A stretch of 63,628 nt of DNA from NCBI RefSeq assembly GCF_018918045.1, contig NZ_JAHLPU010000071.1, positions 1 through 63,628 on the forward strand. Direction: 5' to 3'. The notes beneath the pieces were generated by a model. It ran no database searches, was not told the origin of the DNA, and saw only the letters and a list, made by a program, of their open reading frames with translations. A program made the translations under genes and the position numbers. Shown piece by piece: positions 13,951 to 22,299 of this stretch. Numbering within the stretch: the first letter of the stretch is position 1; each line of letters opens with the position of its first letter. This DNA comes from Pseudoflavonifractor sp. MSJ-30. GTDB lineage: Bacteria; Bacillota; Clostridia; Oscillospirales; Oscillospiraceae.

Positions 13951-14583
13951 ATGGAAGAAAAATATGCGGTTTGCATCGGCCGGCAGTATGGCAGCGGCGG
14001 CCGGGAGGTGGGCGCGCTGGTTGCAAAAAAGCTGGGCGTTACCTGCTATGATAAGCTCCTGATTCAGGAGGCCGCCAGGAAGAGCGGCATGGATGAAAAA
14101 GTTCTGGAACAGGAGGACGAGCGCCTGACAAATCTGCTGCTGCCATTCAGCGGGAATGCCTTTGCTGACGAGGCGGACATGGCGGGCATGTTTTATTCCG
14201 CCGGGGAAAATGCCTATGGTGCTGAAAAGCAGACAATTTTGTCCATTGCGGACCGGGAGTCTGCGGTGATTATCGGACGCTGCGCTTCCTCTGTGCTGGC
14301 GGGAAGACAAAATGTGCTTTCCGTTTTCCTCTATGCCAACGAGGCGGACTGTGTGAACCGGATCGCCCGGCGCAACGCTCTGAGTGAGCGTCAGGCCCGG
14401 GAACGGATGGAAAAGGTCAACCGGATGCGCAGACACTACTTTAATTTCTATTCCATGACCGAGTGGGGCAAGCCCGAGAGCTATGACGCTATGCTCTGCA
14501 CCAGTACCCTGGGGCTGGAGGGCTGCGCGGAGATGATCGTGCAGCTGCTGAACCGGAAACTGGAGGCGATTCCCCATGAATAA
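13951..14583 (+). CDS. Cytidylate kinase-like family protein
   Basis: 210 aa. The N-terminal GRQYGSGGREVG replaces the usual P-loop and is the mark of the cytidylate-kinase-like family (AAA_26); ADRESAVIIGRCASSVL near 110 and FLYANEADCVNRI near 130 follow. It differs from true Cmk, which has GPAGSGKST. Substrate unknown; such proteins often sit beside transporters. AGAGAGGA precedes the ATG. The stop overlaps the MATE start (ATGAATAA). Confidence 0.88.
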   Translation: MEEKYAVCIGRQYGSGGREVGALVAKKLGVTCYDKLLIQEAARKSGMDEKVLEQEDERLTNLLLPFSGNAFADEADMAGMFYSAGENAYGAEKQTILSIADRESAVIIGRCASSVLAGRQNVLSVFLYANEADCVNRIARRNALSERQARERMEKVNRMRRHYFNFYSMTEWGKPESYDAMLCTSTLGLEGCAEMIVQLLNRKLEAIPHE

Positions 14584-15901
14584 GGATCTGACAGTCGGAA
14601 AGCCTGAGTCGGTGCTCTGGAAGTTCTGCCTGCCGCTGTTCGGCAGCATCATTTTCCAGCAGCTGTACAATCTGGCGGACAGTTTCGTGGCGGGCAAATT
14701 TGTAGGGGAAAGCGCCCTGGCCGCGGTTGGCAACAGCTATGAAATCACGTTGATTTTCATTGCCTTTGCGTTTGGCTGCAACATCGGCTGTTCTGTCATT
14801 GTCTCGCAGCTTTTCGGCGCCAAACGGATGGCGGACCTGAAAACCGCCGTGTACACGACTTTGATTTCCAGCGGCATTGTATGCCTGCTGCTCATGGGTC
14901 TGGGAACGCTGCTGTGCACAGACCTTCTGGAGCTGATTCATACCCCGGAGGACATTCTTCCGGATTCCAAGCTCTATCTGGACATTTATATTCTGGGCCT
15001 GCCCTTTGTGTTTTATTACAATGTGGCAACAGGAATTTTCTCGGCTTTGGGGGATTCCAAAACGCCTTTCTACTTTCTGGCGGCTTCGTCATTGTCCAAT
15101 ATCGCGGTGGATATCCTCTTTGTGACGGCATTTCAGATGGGCGTTGCCGGTGTGGCCTGGGCAACCTTCCTGTGTCAGGGCGCCAGCTGTGTGCTGGCCG
15201 TGGTCGTGGTGTTCCGCCGTTTCCGGACCATTGAGACGGAGAGAAAGCCCGCCCTGTTCTCCTGGGTGCTGCTGAAAAAGATCGCCGTAGTGGCAATTCC
15301 CAGCATTCTGCAGCAGAGCTTTATCTCTGTAGGCAATATCATCATTCAGGGGGTTATCAATACCTTCGGTTCCAGCGTCATTGCGGGCTATTCTGCGGCC
15401 GTGAAGCTGAATAATCTGGTCATTACGTCCTTCACGACTCTGGGCAACGGCATTTCCAACTATACAGCCCAGAATATAGGCGCCGAAAAGCCGGATCGTG
15501 TCCGTCAGGGGTTCAAGGCGGGGGTGAAGCTGGTTTGGATGCTCAGCCTGCCGCTGGTGGCCCTGTATCTGCTGGGCGGCGGCGTGCTGCTTCGGATATT
15601 TCTGGACGATACCACCGGAACGGCCATGCAGGTTGGTATCCAGTTCCTGCGGGTTCTGGCGCCCTTCTACTTTGTGATCTCCGCCAAGCTGGTGTCCGAT
15701 GGCATCCTGCGGGGCGCGGGACTAATGAAGCAGTTCATGGCGGCAACCTTTACGGACCTGATCCTGCGTGTAGTGCTTGCCAAGGTGCTGTCCGTCCCGT
15801 TTGGAACCCTGGGCATCTGGTGCGCCTGGCCCATCGGCTGGACAATTGCCACGGTTTTGTCGGTCCTGTTCTACAGACGGGGCCCCTGGAATAAGAAATA
15901 A
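14576..15901 (+). CDS. MATE-family multidrug/metabolite exporter
   Basis: 441 aa with 12 predicted membrane helices in two similar halves, each with the family's LPLFGSIIFQQLYNLADSFVAG-type opening; read here as FQQLYNLADSFVAGK near 24-38 and ILQQSFISVGNIIIQG near 245-260. GNSYEITLIF and GNGISNYTAQNIGA are conserved. Uses a Na+ or H+ gradient to expel substrates. Overlaps the upstream kinase-like gene by 8 nt and is followed by a strong terminator. The divergent LysR gene is the likely regulator. Confidence 0.93.
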   Translation: MNKDLTVGKPESVLWKFCLPLFGSIIFQQLYNLADSFVAGKFVGESALAAVGNSYEITLIFIAFAFGCNIGCSVIVSQLFGAKRMADLKTAVYTTLISSGIVCLLLMGLGTLLCTDLLELIHTPEDILPDSKLYLDIYILGLPFVFYYNVATGIFSALGDSKTPFYFLAASSLSNIAVDILFVTAFQMGVAGVAWATFLCQGASCVLAVVVVFRRFRTIETERKPALFSWVLLKKIAVVAIPSILQQSFISVGNIIIQGVINTFGSSVIAGYSAAVKLNNLVITSFTTLGNGISNYTAQNIGAEKPDRVRQGFKAGVKLVWMLSLPLVALYLLGGGVLLRIFLDDTTGTAMQVGIQFLRVLAPFYFVISAKLVSDGILRGAGLMKQFMAATFTDLILRVVLAKVLSVPFGTLGIWCAWPIGWTIATVLSVLFYRRGPWNKK

Positions 15902-15914
15902 CCCAAGCGAATAC

Positions 15915-15963
15915 AAAAAAACTCTGTCGGGCCAGCTTCAAGCCGCTCCGACAGAGTTTTTTT
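15915..15963. terminator. Bidirectional terminator after the MATE gene
   Basis: AAAAACTCTGTCGG pairs with CCGACAGAGTTTTT; A-run and T-run on both sides. Serves the convergent genes on each side. Confidence 0.9.
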
Positions 15964-15972
15964 ATAACAGAT

Positions 15973-16854
15973 TTATAATGCGTGCCCCAGCAGATACCAG
16001 ATGATGAGGAATCCCGGCAGCAGTGGCAGATAGGCCGGAAGTGCCTCGGGGCTGATTTGAATCACAAGAAAGCTGAAGTGATCCATGGCGTAGAAAACGC
16101 CGCACAGGATGGCTGTAGAGAGTACGGACTTTGTAACCTGACGGCCTACCAGGTTGGAAAAGAAGAAGGTATAGATCCCGCCGATAATCGGATTGACAAC
16201 CGTAAGAAAAATGCCCAGCACGAGCTTGAGAAGCCCCACAAGAAGGCAGCAGATCAGCACCACAAGCAGGACTGCGGGAGCGTGATAGACAAGTGCCGAG
16301 GGCAGATACTTGTCTATAGCCCAGTTGACTGCCACGTGCAGGCCCATGGCCAGAATAACGCTCAGAAAGCGGGAGAGGAACCAGGTAAAGGGATTGTCTC
16401 CGTCCGGCAGCAGGGCATCCATCAGGTTCACCACAAAGGCCAGAATAATCAGCGCAAGAATCTGGCTGCACAGAGTCTCAAAGGCCGTTCCATGGAAAGG
16501 AAGCACGAAAAGGTAGTCCTGCACAAAGGTCACAAAGGGAAGGGGAGAGAGCAGCTTCGAAAGTCCTGCCGGCTGAAAGGCATAGACAACGATGGTTAGA
16601 ACGTAAATGGTCAGAATGCCTGCCGAGGAAGACAATGCGTGGTTCAGGTCGGATTTGTTTCCGAAGAGCAGCTTGAAAACCACGCCGACGCCCAGCAGCG
16701 CTGCCACAAACACCAGAATAAACTTCAGGGAAGAGCTCAAGTCAAAGGAGACAGGGATGACAGAGGCGGCTGCTTTTAAGAGCTCACCAAGATCCAGATC
16801 CTTCGGCAGGAGGTCCTTAGCGGCAGAGAGAATCGTATTGAGGTCCAATTCCAT
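15973..16854 (-). CDS. Multi-pass membrane protein, unknown function
   Basis: 293 aa. After an amphipathic N-terminus (ILSAAKDLLPKDLDLGELLKAA) it has about seven hydrophobic helices between residues 42 and 290. Few charged residues lie in the helices; a possible functional motif is NLMDALLPDGDNPFTW near 140. No family I can name. It follows the rplJ-rplL unit in the place where rpoB would usually stand, separated by a terminator, and converges on the MATE gene. Confidence 0.75.
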   Translation of the reverse strand: MELDLNTILSAAKDLLPKDLDLGELLKAAASVIPVSFDLSSSLKFILVFVAALLGVGVVFKLLFGNKSDLNHALSSSAGILTIYVLTIVVYAFQPAGLSKLLSPLPFVTFVQDYLFVLPFHGTAFETLCSQILALIILAFVVNLMDALLPDGDNPFTWFLSRFLSVILAMGLHVAVNWAIDKYLPSALVYHAPAVLLVVLICCLLVGLLKLVLGIFLTVVNPIIGGIYTFFFSNLVGRQVTKSVLSTAILCGVFYAMDHFSFLVIQISPEALPAYLPLLPGFLIIWYLLGHAL

Positions 16855-16930
16855 AGAAATACCCTTTCCGAGAGATGATGCGTGTATCTATCCTATCCAA
16901 TGAGGAGAGAAATCATGCATGTATCAAAAA

Positions 16931-16954
16931 ACCTCCGCCGAAAACGGCGGAGGT
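16931..16954 (-). terminator. Terminator after rplL
   Basis: ACCTCCGCCG pairs with CGGCGGAGGT, loop of 4 (AAAA), with a T-run on the minus strand. Confidence 0.9.
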
Positions 16955-16975
16955 AAAATGCCTTTTCGAGATAAA

Positions 16976-17350
16976 TTACTTGATCTCGGCCTCGGCGCCG
17001 GCTTCCTTCAGCTCGGCAACCAGCTTCTCGGCGTCTTCCTTGGAGATGGCTTCCTTCAGGGTCTTGGGGCAGTTGTCCACCAGATCCTTGGCATCCTTCA
17101 GGCCCAGACCGGTAGCGGCACGGACAACCTTGATGACACCCAGCTTGGAAGCGCCGGCGCTCTTCAGGATAACGTCGAACTCGGTCTTCTCTTCAACCTC
17201 AGCGGCAGCGCCGGCAGCGGGAGCGGCAACAGCGGCGGCAGCGGCGGAAACACCGAACACATCCTCCAGGGTGTGGACCAGCTCGGACAGCTCCAGAACG
17301 GTCAGACCCTTAACTTCCTCAACGAGAGCAGTGACTTTTTCACTAGCCAT
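16976..17350 (-). CDS. rplL: 50S ribosomal protein L7/L12
   Basis: 124 aa with the L7/L12 order: an N-terminal dimerisation helix ([20 protein letters not shown]), the Ala/Gly/Val hinge (residues 34-52) and the C-terminal factor-binding domain ([34 protein letters not shown]). It forms the flexible stalk that recruits GTPase factors. AGGAGG precedes the ATG. Second gene after rplJ. Confidence 0.98.
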   Translation of the reverse strand: MASEKVTALVEEVKGLTVLELSELVHTLEDVFGVSAAAAAVAAPAAGAAAEVEEKTEFDVILKSAGASKLGVIKVVRAATGLGLKDAKDLVDNCPKTLKEAISKEDAEKLVAELKEAGAEAEIK

Positions 17351-17402
17351 GGTAATAATCCTCCTAAAAAGTAGATTGTAGTTTTGTTTTTAACTTACGA
17401 AC

Positions 17403-17924
17403 TTAGGCTTCTGCGGTAGCAGGAGCGCCGCCTTCCTTCTGTTCCCGGATCTGATCCAGGACGAAAGCCAGGCTGGAGATAGGTGCCAGGAAGGTACCCA
17501 GAACGGAAGCAACCAGAGCATTCTTGCTGGGCAGCTCACCGAAGCCATTGAGCTGGTCGGCAGACAGGACGGAGCCTTCAACCAGGCCACCCTTGATGGA
17601 CAGGGTGTTCTTGTTCTTCTTGGCAAACTCGCAGACAATACGAGCAGGGGCGATGGGGTCGCCGGTGGTGGAAGCCATAGCGGTAGTACCGTTCAGAATC
17701 TCGGCAAAGTCGTAGCCAGCATCCTTGGCAGCGAAATTGGTCAGGGTATTCTTGACAACGGAGTACTCAACACCAGCTTCACGGAACTGCTTACGCAGCT
17801 CGGTATCCTGAGCAACCGTGATACCCTTGTAGTCGACGAAAACCACGGAAGAAGCTTCCTTGATCTTGCCGGACAGATTGGCAACAACGGCCTTCTTGCT
17901 CTCAAGAACCTTAGCGTTGGGCAT
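17403..17924 (-). CDS. rplJ: 50S ribosomal protein L10
   Basis: 173 aa from the ATG with GGAGG 8 nt upstream; the GTG three codons earlier overlaps that site. VVANLSGKIKEASSVVFVDYKGITV opens the rRNA-binding domain; the C-terminal helix for L7/L12 dimers ends the protein. L10 base of the stalk, and in Firmicutes it represses its own operon by binding the leader RNA. Preceded by such a leader and its own promoter. Confidence 0.97.
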   Translation of the reverse strand: MPNAKVLESKKAVVANLSGKIKEASSVVFVDYKGITVAQDTELRKQFREAGVEYSVVKNTLTNFAAKDAGYDFAEILNGTTAMASTTGDPIAPARIVCEFAKKNKNTLSIKGGLVEGSVLSADQLNGFGELPSKNALVASVLGTFLAPISSLAFVLDQIREQKEGGAPATAEA

Positions 17925-18047
17925 AATTTTCACCTCCGAAAAAATAAAAATATCTTCCTGCCAAAGAGCAGAAAGATACGAAGAAATTCAATTCAACGCA
18001 CCTCGGCAGGATTTAGGTTTGTACCTGCTGTCTTTGGCAACCTCAAC
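17925..18047 (-). ncRNA. L10 leader RNA (autoregulatory)
   Basis: A leader of about 120 nt between promoter and rplJ. It contains the paired segments GACAGCAGGT and ACCTGC-CGAGG-like CCTGCCGAGG, plus TGCCAAAGAC pairing with CTCTTTGGCA, the hallmarks of the L10 leader that binds the L10-L12 complex. The terminal part (AAAGAGCAG...) can form an alternative hairpin near the ribosome binding site. Confidence 0.75.
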
Positions 18048-18076
18048 ATTATAGCATAGACAATGCTGTTTGTCAA
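18048..18076 (-). promoter_or_regulatory. SigA promoter of rplJ-rplL
   Basis: On the minus strand TTGACA (18071-18076), 17 bp, TATAAT (18048-18053): full consensus. Confidence 0.9.
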
Positions 18077-18104
18077 CCATTATTATGCAAGATTTCTTAA
18101 AATT

Positions 18105-18130
18105 TTCCCTGCGACAAGCGTCGCAGGGAA
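18105..18130 (-). terminator. Terminator after rplA
   Basis: TTCCCTGCGAC pairs with GTCGCAGGGAA, loop of 4, followed by AAATTTT on the minus strand. Separates rplA from the rplJ promoter. Confidence 0.75.
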
Positions 18131-18138
18131 ATGAAAGA

Positions 18139-18831
18139 TTACAGATACTTGGCAGTAGAGACCTTCACGCCGGGGCCCATGGTGGACACGACGGTGCAGG
18201 ACTTGATATACTGACCCTTGGCAGCCGCGGGCTTTGCCTTGACGACAGCCTTCAGCAGGGTGTCCATGTTCTCGCTGAGCTTCTCGGCACCGAAGGAAAC
18301 CTTGCCGATGGGGCAGTGGATGATGTTGGTCTTGTCCAGACGGTACTCGACCTTACCGGCCTTGATTTCCTTGACGGCAGCGCCGACGTTGGGGGTCACG
18401 GTACCGGCCTTGGGGGAGGGCATCAGACCCTTGGGGCCCAGAACCTTACCAAGACGGCCAACGATACCCATCATATCGGGGGAAGCGACGACCACGTCAA
18501 AGTCGAACCAGTTTTCCTTGGTGATCTTCTCAACCAGCTCCATGCCGCCGACATAGTCAGCGCCGGCAGCCTTGGCTTCTTCAACCTTGGCATCCTTGGC
18601 GAACACCAGAACCCGACGGGTCTTGCCGGTGCCGTTGGGCAGAACCACGGCGCCGCGGACCTGCTGGTCAGCGTGACGGGAGTCAACGCCCAGCTTGATG
18701 TGCAGTTCGACGGTCTCGTCGAACTTGGCGGAAGCGCCCTTGACAACCAGGCCCAGAGCCTCAGCGGGCTCGTACTGAACAGCGCGGTCGATCAGCTTCG
18801 CGCTTTCTTTATACTTTTTACCTCTAAACAA
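18139..18831 (-). CDS. rplA: 50S ribosomal protein L1
   Basis: 230 aa. I take the TTG at 18831 as start: AAGGAGG lies 9 nt upstream and homologues begin (M)[14 protein letters not shown]. Typical segments follow: [36 protein letters not shown] and [14 protein letters not shown]1 forms the mobile stalk near the E site. Last gene of the rpmG-secE-nusG-rplK-rplA unit, 76 nt after rplK. Confidence 0.97.
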   Translation of the reverse strand: MFRGKKYKESAKLIDRAVQYEPAEALGLVVKGASAKFDETVELHIKLGVDSRHADQQVRGAVVLPNGTGKTRRVLVFAKDAKVEEAKAAGADYVGGMELVEKITKENWFDFDVVVASPDMMGIVGRLGKVLGPKGLMPSPKAGTVTPNVGAAVKEIKAGKVEYRLDKTNIIHCPIGKVSFGAEKLSENMDTLLKAVVKAKPAAAKGQYIKSCTVVSTMGPGVKVSTAKYL

Positions 18832-18907
18832 TGTAATTATCCTCCTTAAAGTGGTGATGCGGAAAAATCCTCCCACATTTCCGGGATAGCGCCCGGATCA
18901 GCAAATA

Positions 18908-19333
18908 TCAGTCGACGACGGTAACGCCCATGGAACGGCAGGTGCCAGCGACCTGGCTCTCAGCGGCTTCCAGAGTGGTGGCGTTCAGGTCAGGCATCTT
19001 GGTCTTGGCGATCTCGGCGATCTGAGCCTTGGTGATGGTGCCGACCTTGGTCTTGTTGGGAACACCGGAGCCCTTCTCCAAACCAATTGCCTTCATGATG
19101 AGCATGGGGGTAGGAGGAGTCTTGGTGATGAAGGTGAAGCTGCGGTCCGCATAGACGGTGATGACAACGGGGATCTTGTAGCCCTCCATGTCCTTGGTCC
19201 GTGCGTTGAATTCCTTGATAAATGCTGCGATATTCACACCGTGCTGACCCAGAGCAGGGCCGACAGGGGGAGAAGCGGTTGCCTTAGCGGCGTTGATCTG
19301 AAGTTTGATAATGCCAGTTACTTTCTGTGCCAT
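18908..19333 (-). CDS. rplK: 50S ribosomal protein L11
   Basis: 141 aa, standard length, starting [13 protein letters not shown] with GGAGGT just upstream. [22 protein letters not shown] and the C-terminal SMGVTV are family marks. L11 binds the GTPase-associated region of 23S rRNA. About 100 nt after nusG. Confidence 0.98.
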   Translation of the reverse strand: MAQKVTGIIKLQINAAKATASPPVGPALGQHGVNIAAFIKEFNARTKDMEGYKIPVVITVYADRSFTFITKTPPTPMLIMKAIGLEKGSGVPNKTKVGTITKAQIAEIAKTKMPDLNATTLEAAESQVAGTCRSMGVTVVD

Positions 19334-19435
19334 GAATAGCACCTCCTGAATAAGATGTGGTAATGATGCGCGCTGCGCATTTCTTTCGGGGCACCAGCCC
19401 CTCCCACGTTCCGGCCGATGAACGGCCCGATGCGT

Positions 19436-19966
19436 TTATTGGGAAACGACCTCAACCTGGTCGAGCTCAAACTCGACAGTGGTCTCCCGGCCGAACATGG
19501 AAACAACCACGTTCACCGAGTTGTTGTCGACATCGATGGAATCCACCGTGCCGGTGAAGGAGCTCAGAGGACCGTCCATGATCCGCACGGTATCGCCAAC
19601 GGAGTAGTTGACGATGATCTCCTTCTTTTCCACGCCCATGGCGTAAACTTCCTCTTCCGTCAGAGGGGTGGGATCATTGCTGGAAGAGCCGACGAAGCCG
19701 GTAACTCCGCGGACGTTCCGAATGACATGCCAGGTATCGTCACTGTAAACCATCTTTACCAGCACATAACCGGGGTAGACCTTGCGGTCATAGGTCTTGC
19801 TGGCGCCGCTCTCCGTGATTTCGGTCACGGTTTCCAGAGGAATGGACACGGCCAGGATCTGATCCTGCAGCTTACGGGACTCGACGGTCTTCTCGATCGT
19901 CGCTTTTACGGTGTTCTCATACCCGGAGTAGGTATGCACCACATACCATTTCGCAGTTTCTGCCAT
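19436..19966 (-). CDS. nusG: Transcription elongation/termination factor NusG
   Basis: 176 aa. NGN domain at the N-terminus (KWYVVHTYSGYENTVKATIEKTVE), then YPGYVLVKMVYSDDTWHVIRNVRGVTGFVG, then a KOW domain near 130 (VGDTVRIMDGPLSSFTGTV). Binds RNA polymerase and links it to ribosome or Rho. 11 nt after secE. Confidence 0.98.
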   Translation of the reverse strand: MAETAKWYVVHTYSGYENTVKATIEKTVESRKLQDQILAVSIPLETVTEITESGASKTYDRKVYPGYVLVKMVYSDDTWHVIRNVRGVTGFVGSSSNDPTPLTEEEVYAMGVEKKEIIVNYSVGDTVRIMDGPLSSFTGTVDSIDVDNNSVNVVVSMFGRETTVEFELDQVEVVSQ

Positions 19967-19977
19967 GACTTCTACCC

Positions 19978-20208
19978 TTAGTGGAAGACACCAATCAGGG
20001 CGTCAATGCCAACCTGAGCAACGAAGTCAAACAGCCAGATGAAAACGCCGACGCAGACAACGCAGGCGACCACAATGGCTGCATTTTTCAGCACCTGCTG
20101 GGGAGTGGGCCAGACTACCTTCTTCAGTTCGCTCTTCAGCTCACGGAAGTACTTGCAGACCTTGCCCCAGGTTCTCTTGAACCAGTTTTCCTTTTTTGCT
20201 TCTGCCAT
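19978..20208 (-). CDS. secE: Preprotein translocase subunit SecE
   Basis: 76 aa, single-helix type. FKRTWGKVCKYFRELKSELKKVVWPT at residues 10-35 is the conserved amphipathic segment with KVVWPT; the transmembrane helix follows (AAIVVACVVCVGVFIWLF). Clamps SecY. GGAGGA precedes the ATG. Between rpmG and nusG as in most Firmicutes. Confidence 0.97.
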   Translation of the reverse strand: MAEAKKENWFKRTWGKVCKYFRELKSELKKVVWPTPQQVLKNAAIVVACVVCVGVFIWLFDFVAQVGIDALIGVFH

Positions 20209-20223
20209 GATGGGGCGTCCTCC

Positions 20224-20373
20224 TTACTTGGTCTCAGTGTGAGTGGTGTGCTTTCTGCAGAATCTGCAGTACTTCTTCATCTCGAGACGGTCAGGGTCGT
20301 TCTTCTTGTTCTTCATGGTGTTGTAGTTTCTCTGCTTGCACTCAGAGCATCTCAAAGTGACTTTCACGCGCAT
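20224..20373 (-). CDS. rpmG: 50S ribosomal protein L33 (zinc-ribbon type)
   Basis: 49 aa: [12 protein letters not shown] at the start, then [10 protein letters not shown], and [13 protein letters not shown] near the end. The two CxxC pairs (CSEC, CRFC) make the zinc-binding C+ form of L33. AAGGAGG lies 7 nt before the ATG. First gene of the secE-nusG unit. Too short for a usual length cut-off but complete. Confidence 0.97.
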   Translation of the reverse strand: MRVKVTLRCSECKQRNYNTMKNKKNDPDRLEMKKYCRFCRKHTTHTETK

Positions 20374-20512
20374 AACGGCACCTCCTTAAAATTTGCCTCC
20401 CTGTATTACACCCGGCTAGAAAAAAGATTTAGAAAGCGATGAACTACAATGGAAATCGCTCCGGGGCTGAAAAAGGCGCACAAAAAAAGAACCCTTTTTC
20501 ACAGGTGAAATC
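20374..20512 (-). promoter_or_regulatory. Leader of the rpmG-secE-nusG transcript
   Basis: About 140 nt without a gene. A hairpin AGCGAT/ATCGCT (about 20437-20462) followed by a T-rich stretch could be a weak attenuator. No tRNA gene is present. Confidence 0.4.
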
Positions 20513-20541
20513 ATTCTAGCATAGGGGAGGGCCGATGTCAA
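20513..20541 (-). promoter_or_regulatory. SigA promoter of rpmG-secE-nusG-rplKA
   Basis: On the minus strand TTGACA (20536-20541), 17 bp, TAGAAT (20513-20518). Confidence 0.85.
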
Positions 20542-20626
20542 TATTTATTTTCACTTTTTTCCTGCTGTTTCGGGCTGATTCCGTGAAAAATCATCGCAAT
20601 TGCCCCACCGCCCGCTGCCATACCCC

Positions 20627-20655
20627 TTGCGTTTTTCGGAAGATTCCTGTAAAAT
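20627..20655 (+). promoter_or_regulatory. Promoter of ruvX
   Basis: TTGCGT (20627-20632), 17 bp, TAAAAT (20650-20655), about 45 nt before the start codon. Confidence 0.55.
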
Positions 20656-20700
20656 AGAGAAAAAAGTTCCGGGGGAATTGCCGCCGGGGGAGGAAAGACT

Positions 20701-21114
20701 ATGCGTATTATGGGAATCGATTACGGGGATGCCCGCACAGGCATTGCCATCTCTGATTTACTCTGCACCATCGTTGGTTCTACCGCGGTGGTGCCCAGTC
20801 GGAACCATGAAAAGGCCATGGCGGATATTATCCGATTGGCGAAGGAAAACGAGGTGGGGGAGATCGTCGTGGGTCTTCCGAAGAATATGGACGGCACCGA
20901 GGGTCCCCGGGCGGAACTGTGCCGAGCCTTTGCCAAAGAGCTGGAAGAGGCTGCAGGACTTCCTGTCGCCATGTGGGACGAGCGCCGGACCACAGTGGAG
21001 GCCCACAACATCCTCTCCGCGCACAATTATCATGGACAGAAGCGGAAAAACACCGTAGACGCTGTGGCCGCGTCTTTGATCCTGGAGGGCTACCTGGCGT
21101 TCAAGAAGCGCTGA
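20701..21114 (+). CDS. ruvX: RuvX/YqgF family Holliday junction resolvase-like nuclease
   Basis: 137 aa, typical for RuvX. RIMGIDYGDARTGIAISD opens an RNase-H-like fold with the first catalytic Asp; IVVGLPKNMDGTEGPRA near 57 and WDERRTTVEA near 95 carry the others; NTVDAVAASLILEGYL ends it. Thought to process 16S rRNA ends or Holliday junctions. GGGGGAGGA precedes the ATG. Alone here; in many Firmicutes it stands next to the DUF1292 gene, which here lies 5.3 kb away. Confidence 0.95.
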   Translation: MRIMGIDYGDARTGIAISDLLCTIVGSTAVVPSRNHEKAMADIIRLAKENEVGEIVVGLPKNMDGTEGPRAELCRAFAKELEEAAGLPVAMWDERRTTVEAHNILSAHNYHGQKRKNTVDAVAASLILEGYLAFKKR

Positions 21115-21118
21115 AAAG

Positions 21119-21156
21119 GCTTCCCCTGGGGGAAGCTGGCTCGGCGGAACGCCGAG
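21119..21156. repeat. Two short hairpins related to the next large repeat
   Basis: GCTTCCCC/GGGGAAGC (21119-21136) and CTCGGCG/CGCCGAG (21140-21156), followed by ATGAGGGG. The first shares the CTTCCCCTGGG core with the element at 21427, so it looks like a relative or half copy. Begins 5 nt after the ruvX stop and may end its transcript. The rest of 21157-21426 holds no gene. Confidence 0.55.
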
Positions 21157-21426
21157 ACTGATGAGGGGCGGTACAACATAAAATGCGGGAATGCCCAGGA
21201 AGAAACGTGCTGTTTTCAAAAACGTAACTGTGAGAATTTCGTTTCATCTGTTCTGCGTCCCGCCTATCGGCGGTCCACCATCACTTTTTATGGTATAGGT
21301 GCTACTGGCAGCTATTGTAAATGCAAATCAAGAGTTGAAAGTCTACAGTAATCCGGTAACTTAAGGAACTGCTTTTGATTTAAGCCAAAATGGAAGTTGA
21401 ACGTATACCCTGAAAGTGAAACCCCC

Positions 21427-21570
21427 AAGCCTTCCCCTGGGAGGGGAAGGTGGCCCGCAGGCCGGATGAGGTTGAGGCTGGAGGAATAGAACGGAGGCGG
21501 TATATAATTCGAAGTCTCGACCTCATCCGCCTCGCTTTGCTCGGCACCTTCCCCTCCCAGGGGAAGGCTT
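21427..21570. repeat. 144-bp interrupted palindrome
   Basis: Left arm AAGCCTTCCCCTGGGAGGGG... (from 21427) pairs with the right arm ending ...CCCCTCCCAGGGGAAGGCTT (to 21570); each arm also folds on itself, and GGATGAGGT pairs with ACCTCATCC further in. Non-coding. Elements with this CCTTCCCCTGGG core are common dispersed repeats in gut Clostridia, from memory. It may be a miniature mobile element or a terminator between the two convergent genes. Confidence 0.7.
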
Positions 21571-21592
21571 TTGCTGTTCATCGGGATTTGCT

Positions 21593-21955
21593 CTAACTGT
21601 TTCTGTCTTTATACCTCAGCTCCCGTATTCCGGTAAAGATCAGCAGCACCCCAAAGGCTCTTCGCAGCCATTCCTCCGGAAAACGTTCCTGGAGCAGGGA
21701 AGCACCCCACGCGCACAGCCAGCCGGCGGCAATGGCGGGCAGAAGCTTTTTCCAGGGGATATTCTTTCTGCGCAGAAAGGTCGCAATGGCCGCCCCCGGC
21801 AGAAAGAACAGCAGATTCACGGCCCGGGCCTGATCCTGCGGCCAGCCCAGCGGGCCGGTGAGCCACAGGATCAGCAGGCTGCCGCCGCCTACGCCAAGAC
21901 CGGAGAGAAAGCCCAGCGCGGTGCTGACCGCAATGGCGAGGGCTAGGCTCTGCAT
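21593..21955 (-). CDS. TSUP (TauE/SafE) half-protein, second half
   Basis: 120 aa with about four hydrophobic helices. ALGFLSGLGVGGGSLLILWLTGPLG is the GxGGG helix of the TSUP family. At about half the usual 240-260 aa it cannot be a whole transporter alone. Its start overlaps the stop of the other half by 13 nt in a different frame, so the two are made together and should pair in the membrane, exporting an anion such as sulfite or a sulfonate (family knowledge; substrate unknown). Confidence 0.82.
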   Translation of the reverse strand: MQSLALAIAVSTALGFLSGLGVGGGSLLILWLTGPLGWPQDQARAVNLLFFLPGAAIATFLRRKNIPWKKLLPAIAAGWLCAWGASLLQERFPEEWLRRAFGVLLIFTGIRELRYKDRNS

Positions 21956-22293
21956 AAATTCCGAATGCCTCCCCAGAGAATGAACAGCCCTAGGATACGG
22001 TGCAGCCACAGCACCGGGATTTTTTTGCCGAAGAATCCCGCAAGAATCCCACCCGCTCCACTTCCTACGAGATAAGGAAGCGCCTCCTTGACAGGGAGCT
22101 TCCCTTGACCGGCTGTGACCAGAATGGTCACCATGCAGATGGGCAGAATGGTCGCGACGGAGGCCGGAAATACGGAATCCGAAGCCAGATCCCCGCACCG
22201 GCGCAGCAGGGGCACCAGCACCAGCCCGCCGCCCGCTCCGAACAGGCCCGCGATGACTCCGGCGCAGCCGCCGGCCAGAATGTAATTCCACAT
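21943..22293 (-). CDS. TSUP (TauE/SafE) half-protein, first half
   Basis: 116 aa, about four helices, with AGVIAGLFGAGGGLVLVPLL at residues 9-28, the same glycine motif as its partner, and ASVATILPICMV. The start ATG at 22293 has GGGGAGG upstream. That site lies in the right arm of the foldase gene's terminator, whose T-run ends at the ATG. The frame change between the halves looks natural because both parts have the family motif and the downstream part has its own ATG. Confidence 0.82.
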   Translation of the reverse strand: MWNYILAGGCAGVIAGLFGAGGGLVLVPLLRRCGDLASDSVFPASVATILPICMVTILVTAGQGKLPVKEALPYLVGSGAGGILAGFFGKKIPVLWLHRILGLFILWGGIRNLCRA

Positions 22294-22299
22294 AAAAAA

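Noticed and set aside
20374..20700. A tRNA gene before rpmG
   Set aside because: I looked for a cloverleaf with GTTCGA-type loop and CCA end and found none; no tRNA is evident anywhere in the window.
21427..21570. CRISPR-like array
   Set aside because: The repeats are inverted arms of one palindrome, not spaced direct repeats, and no cas genes are in the window.
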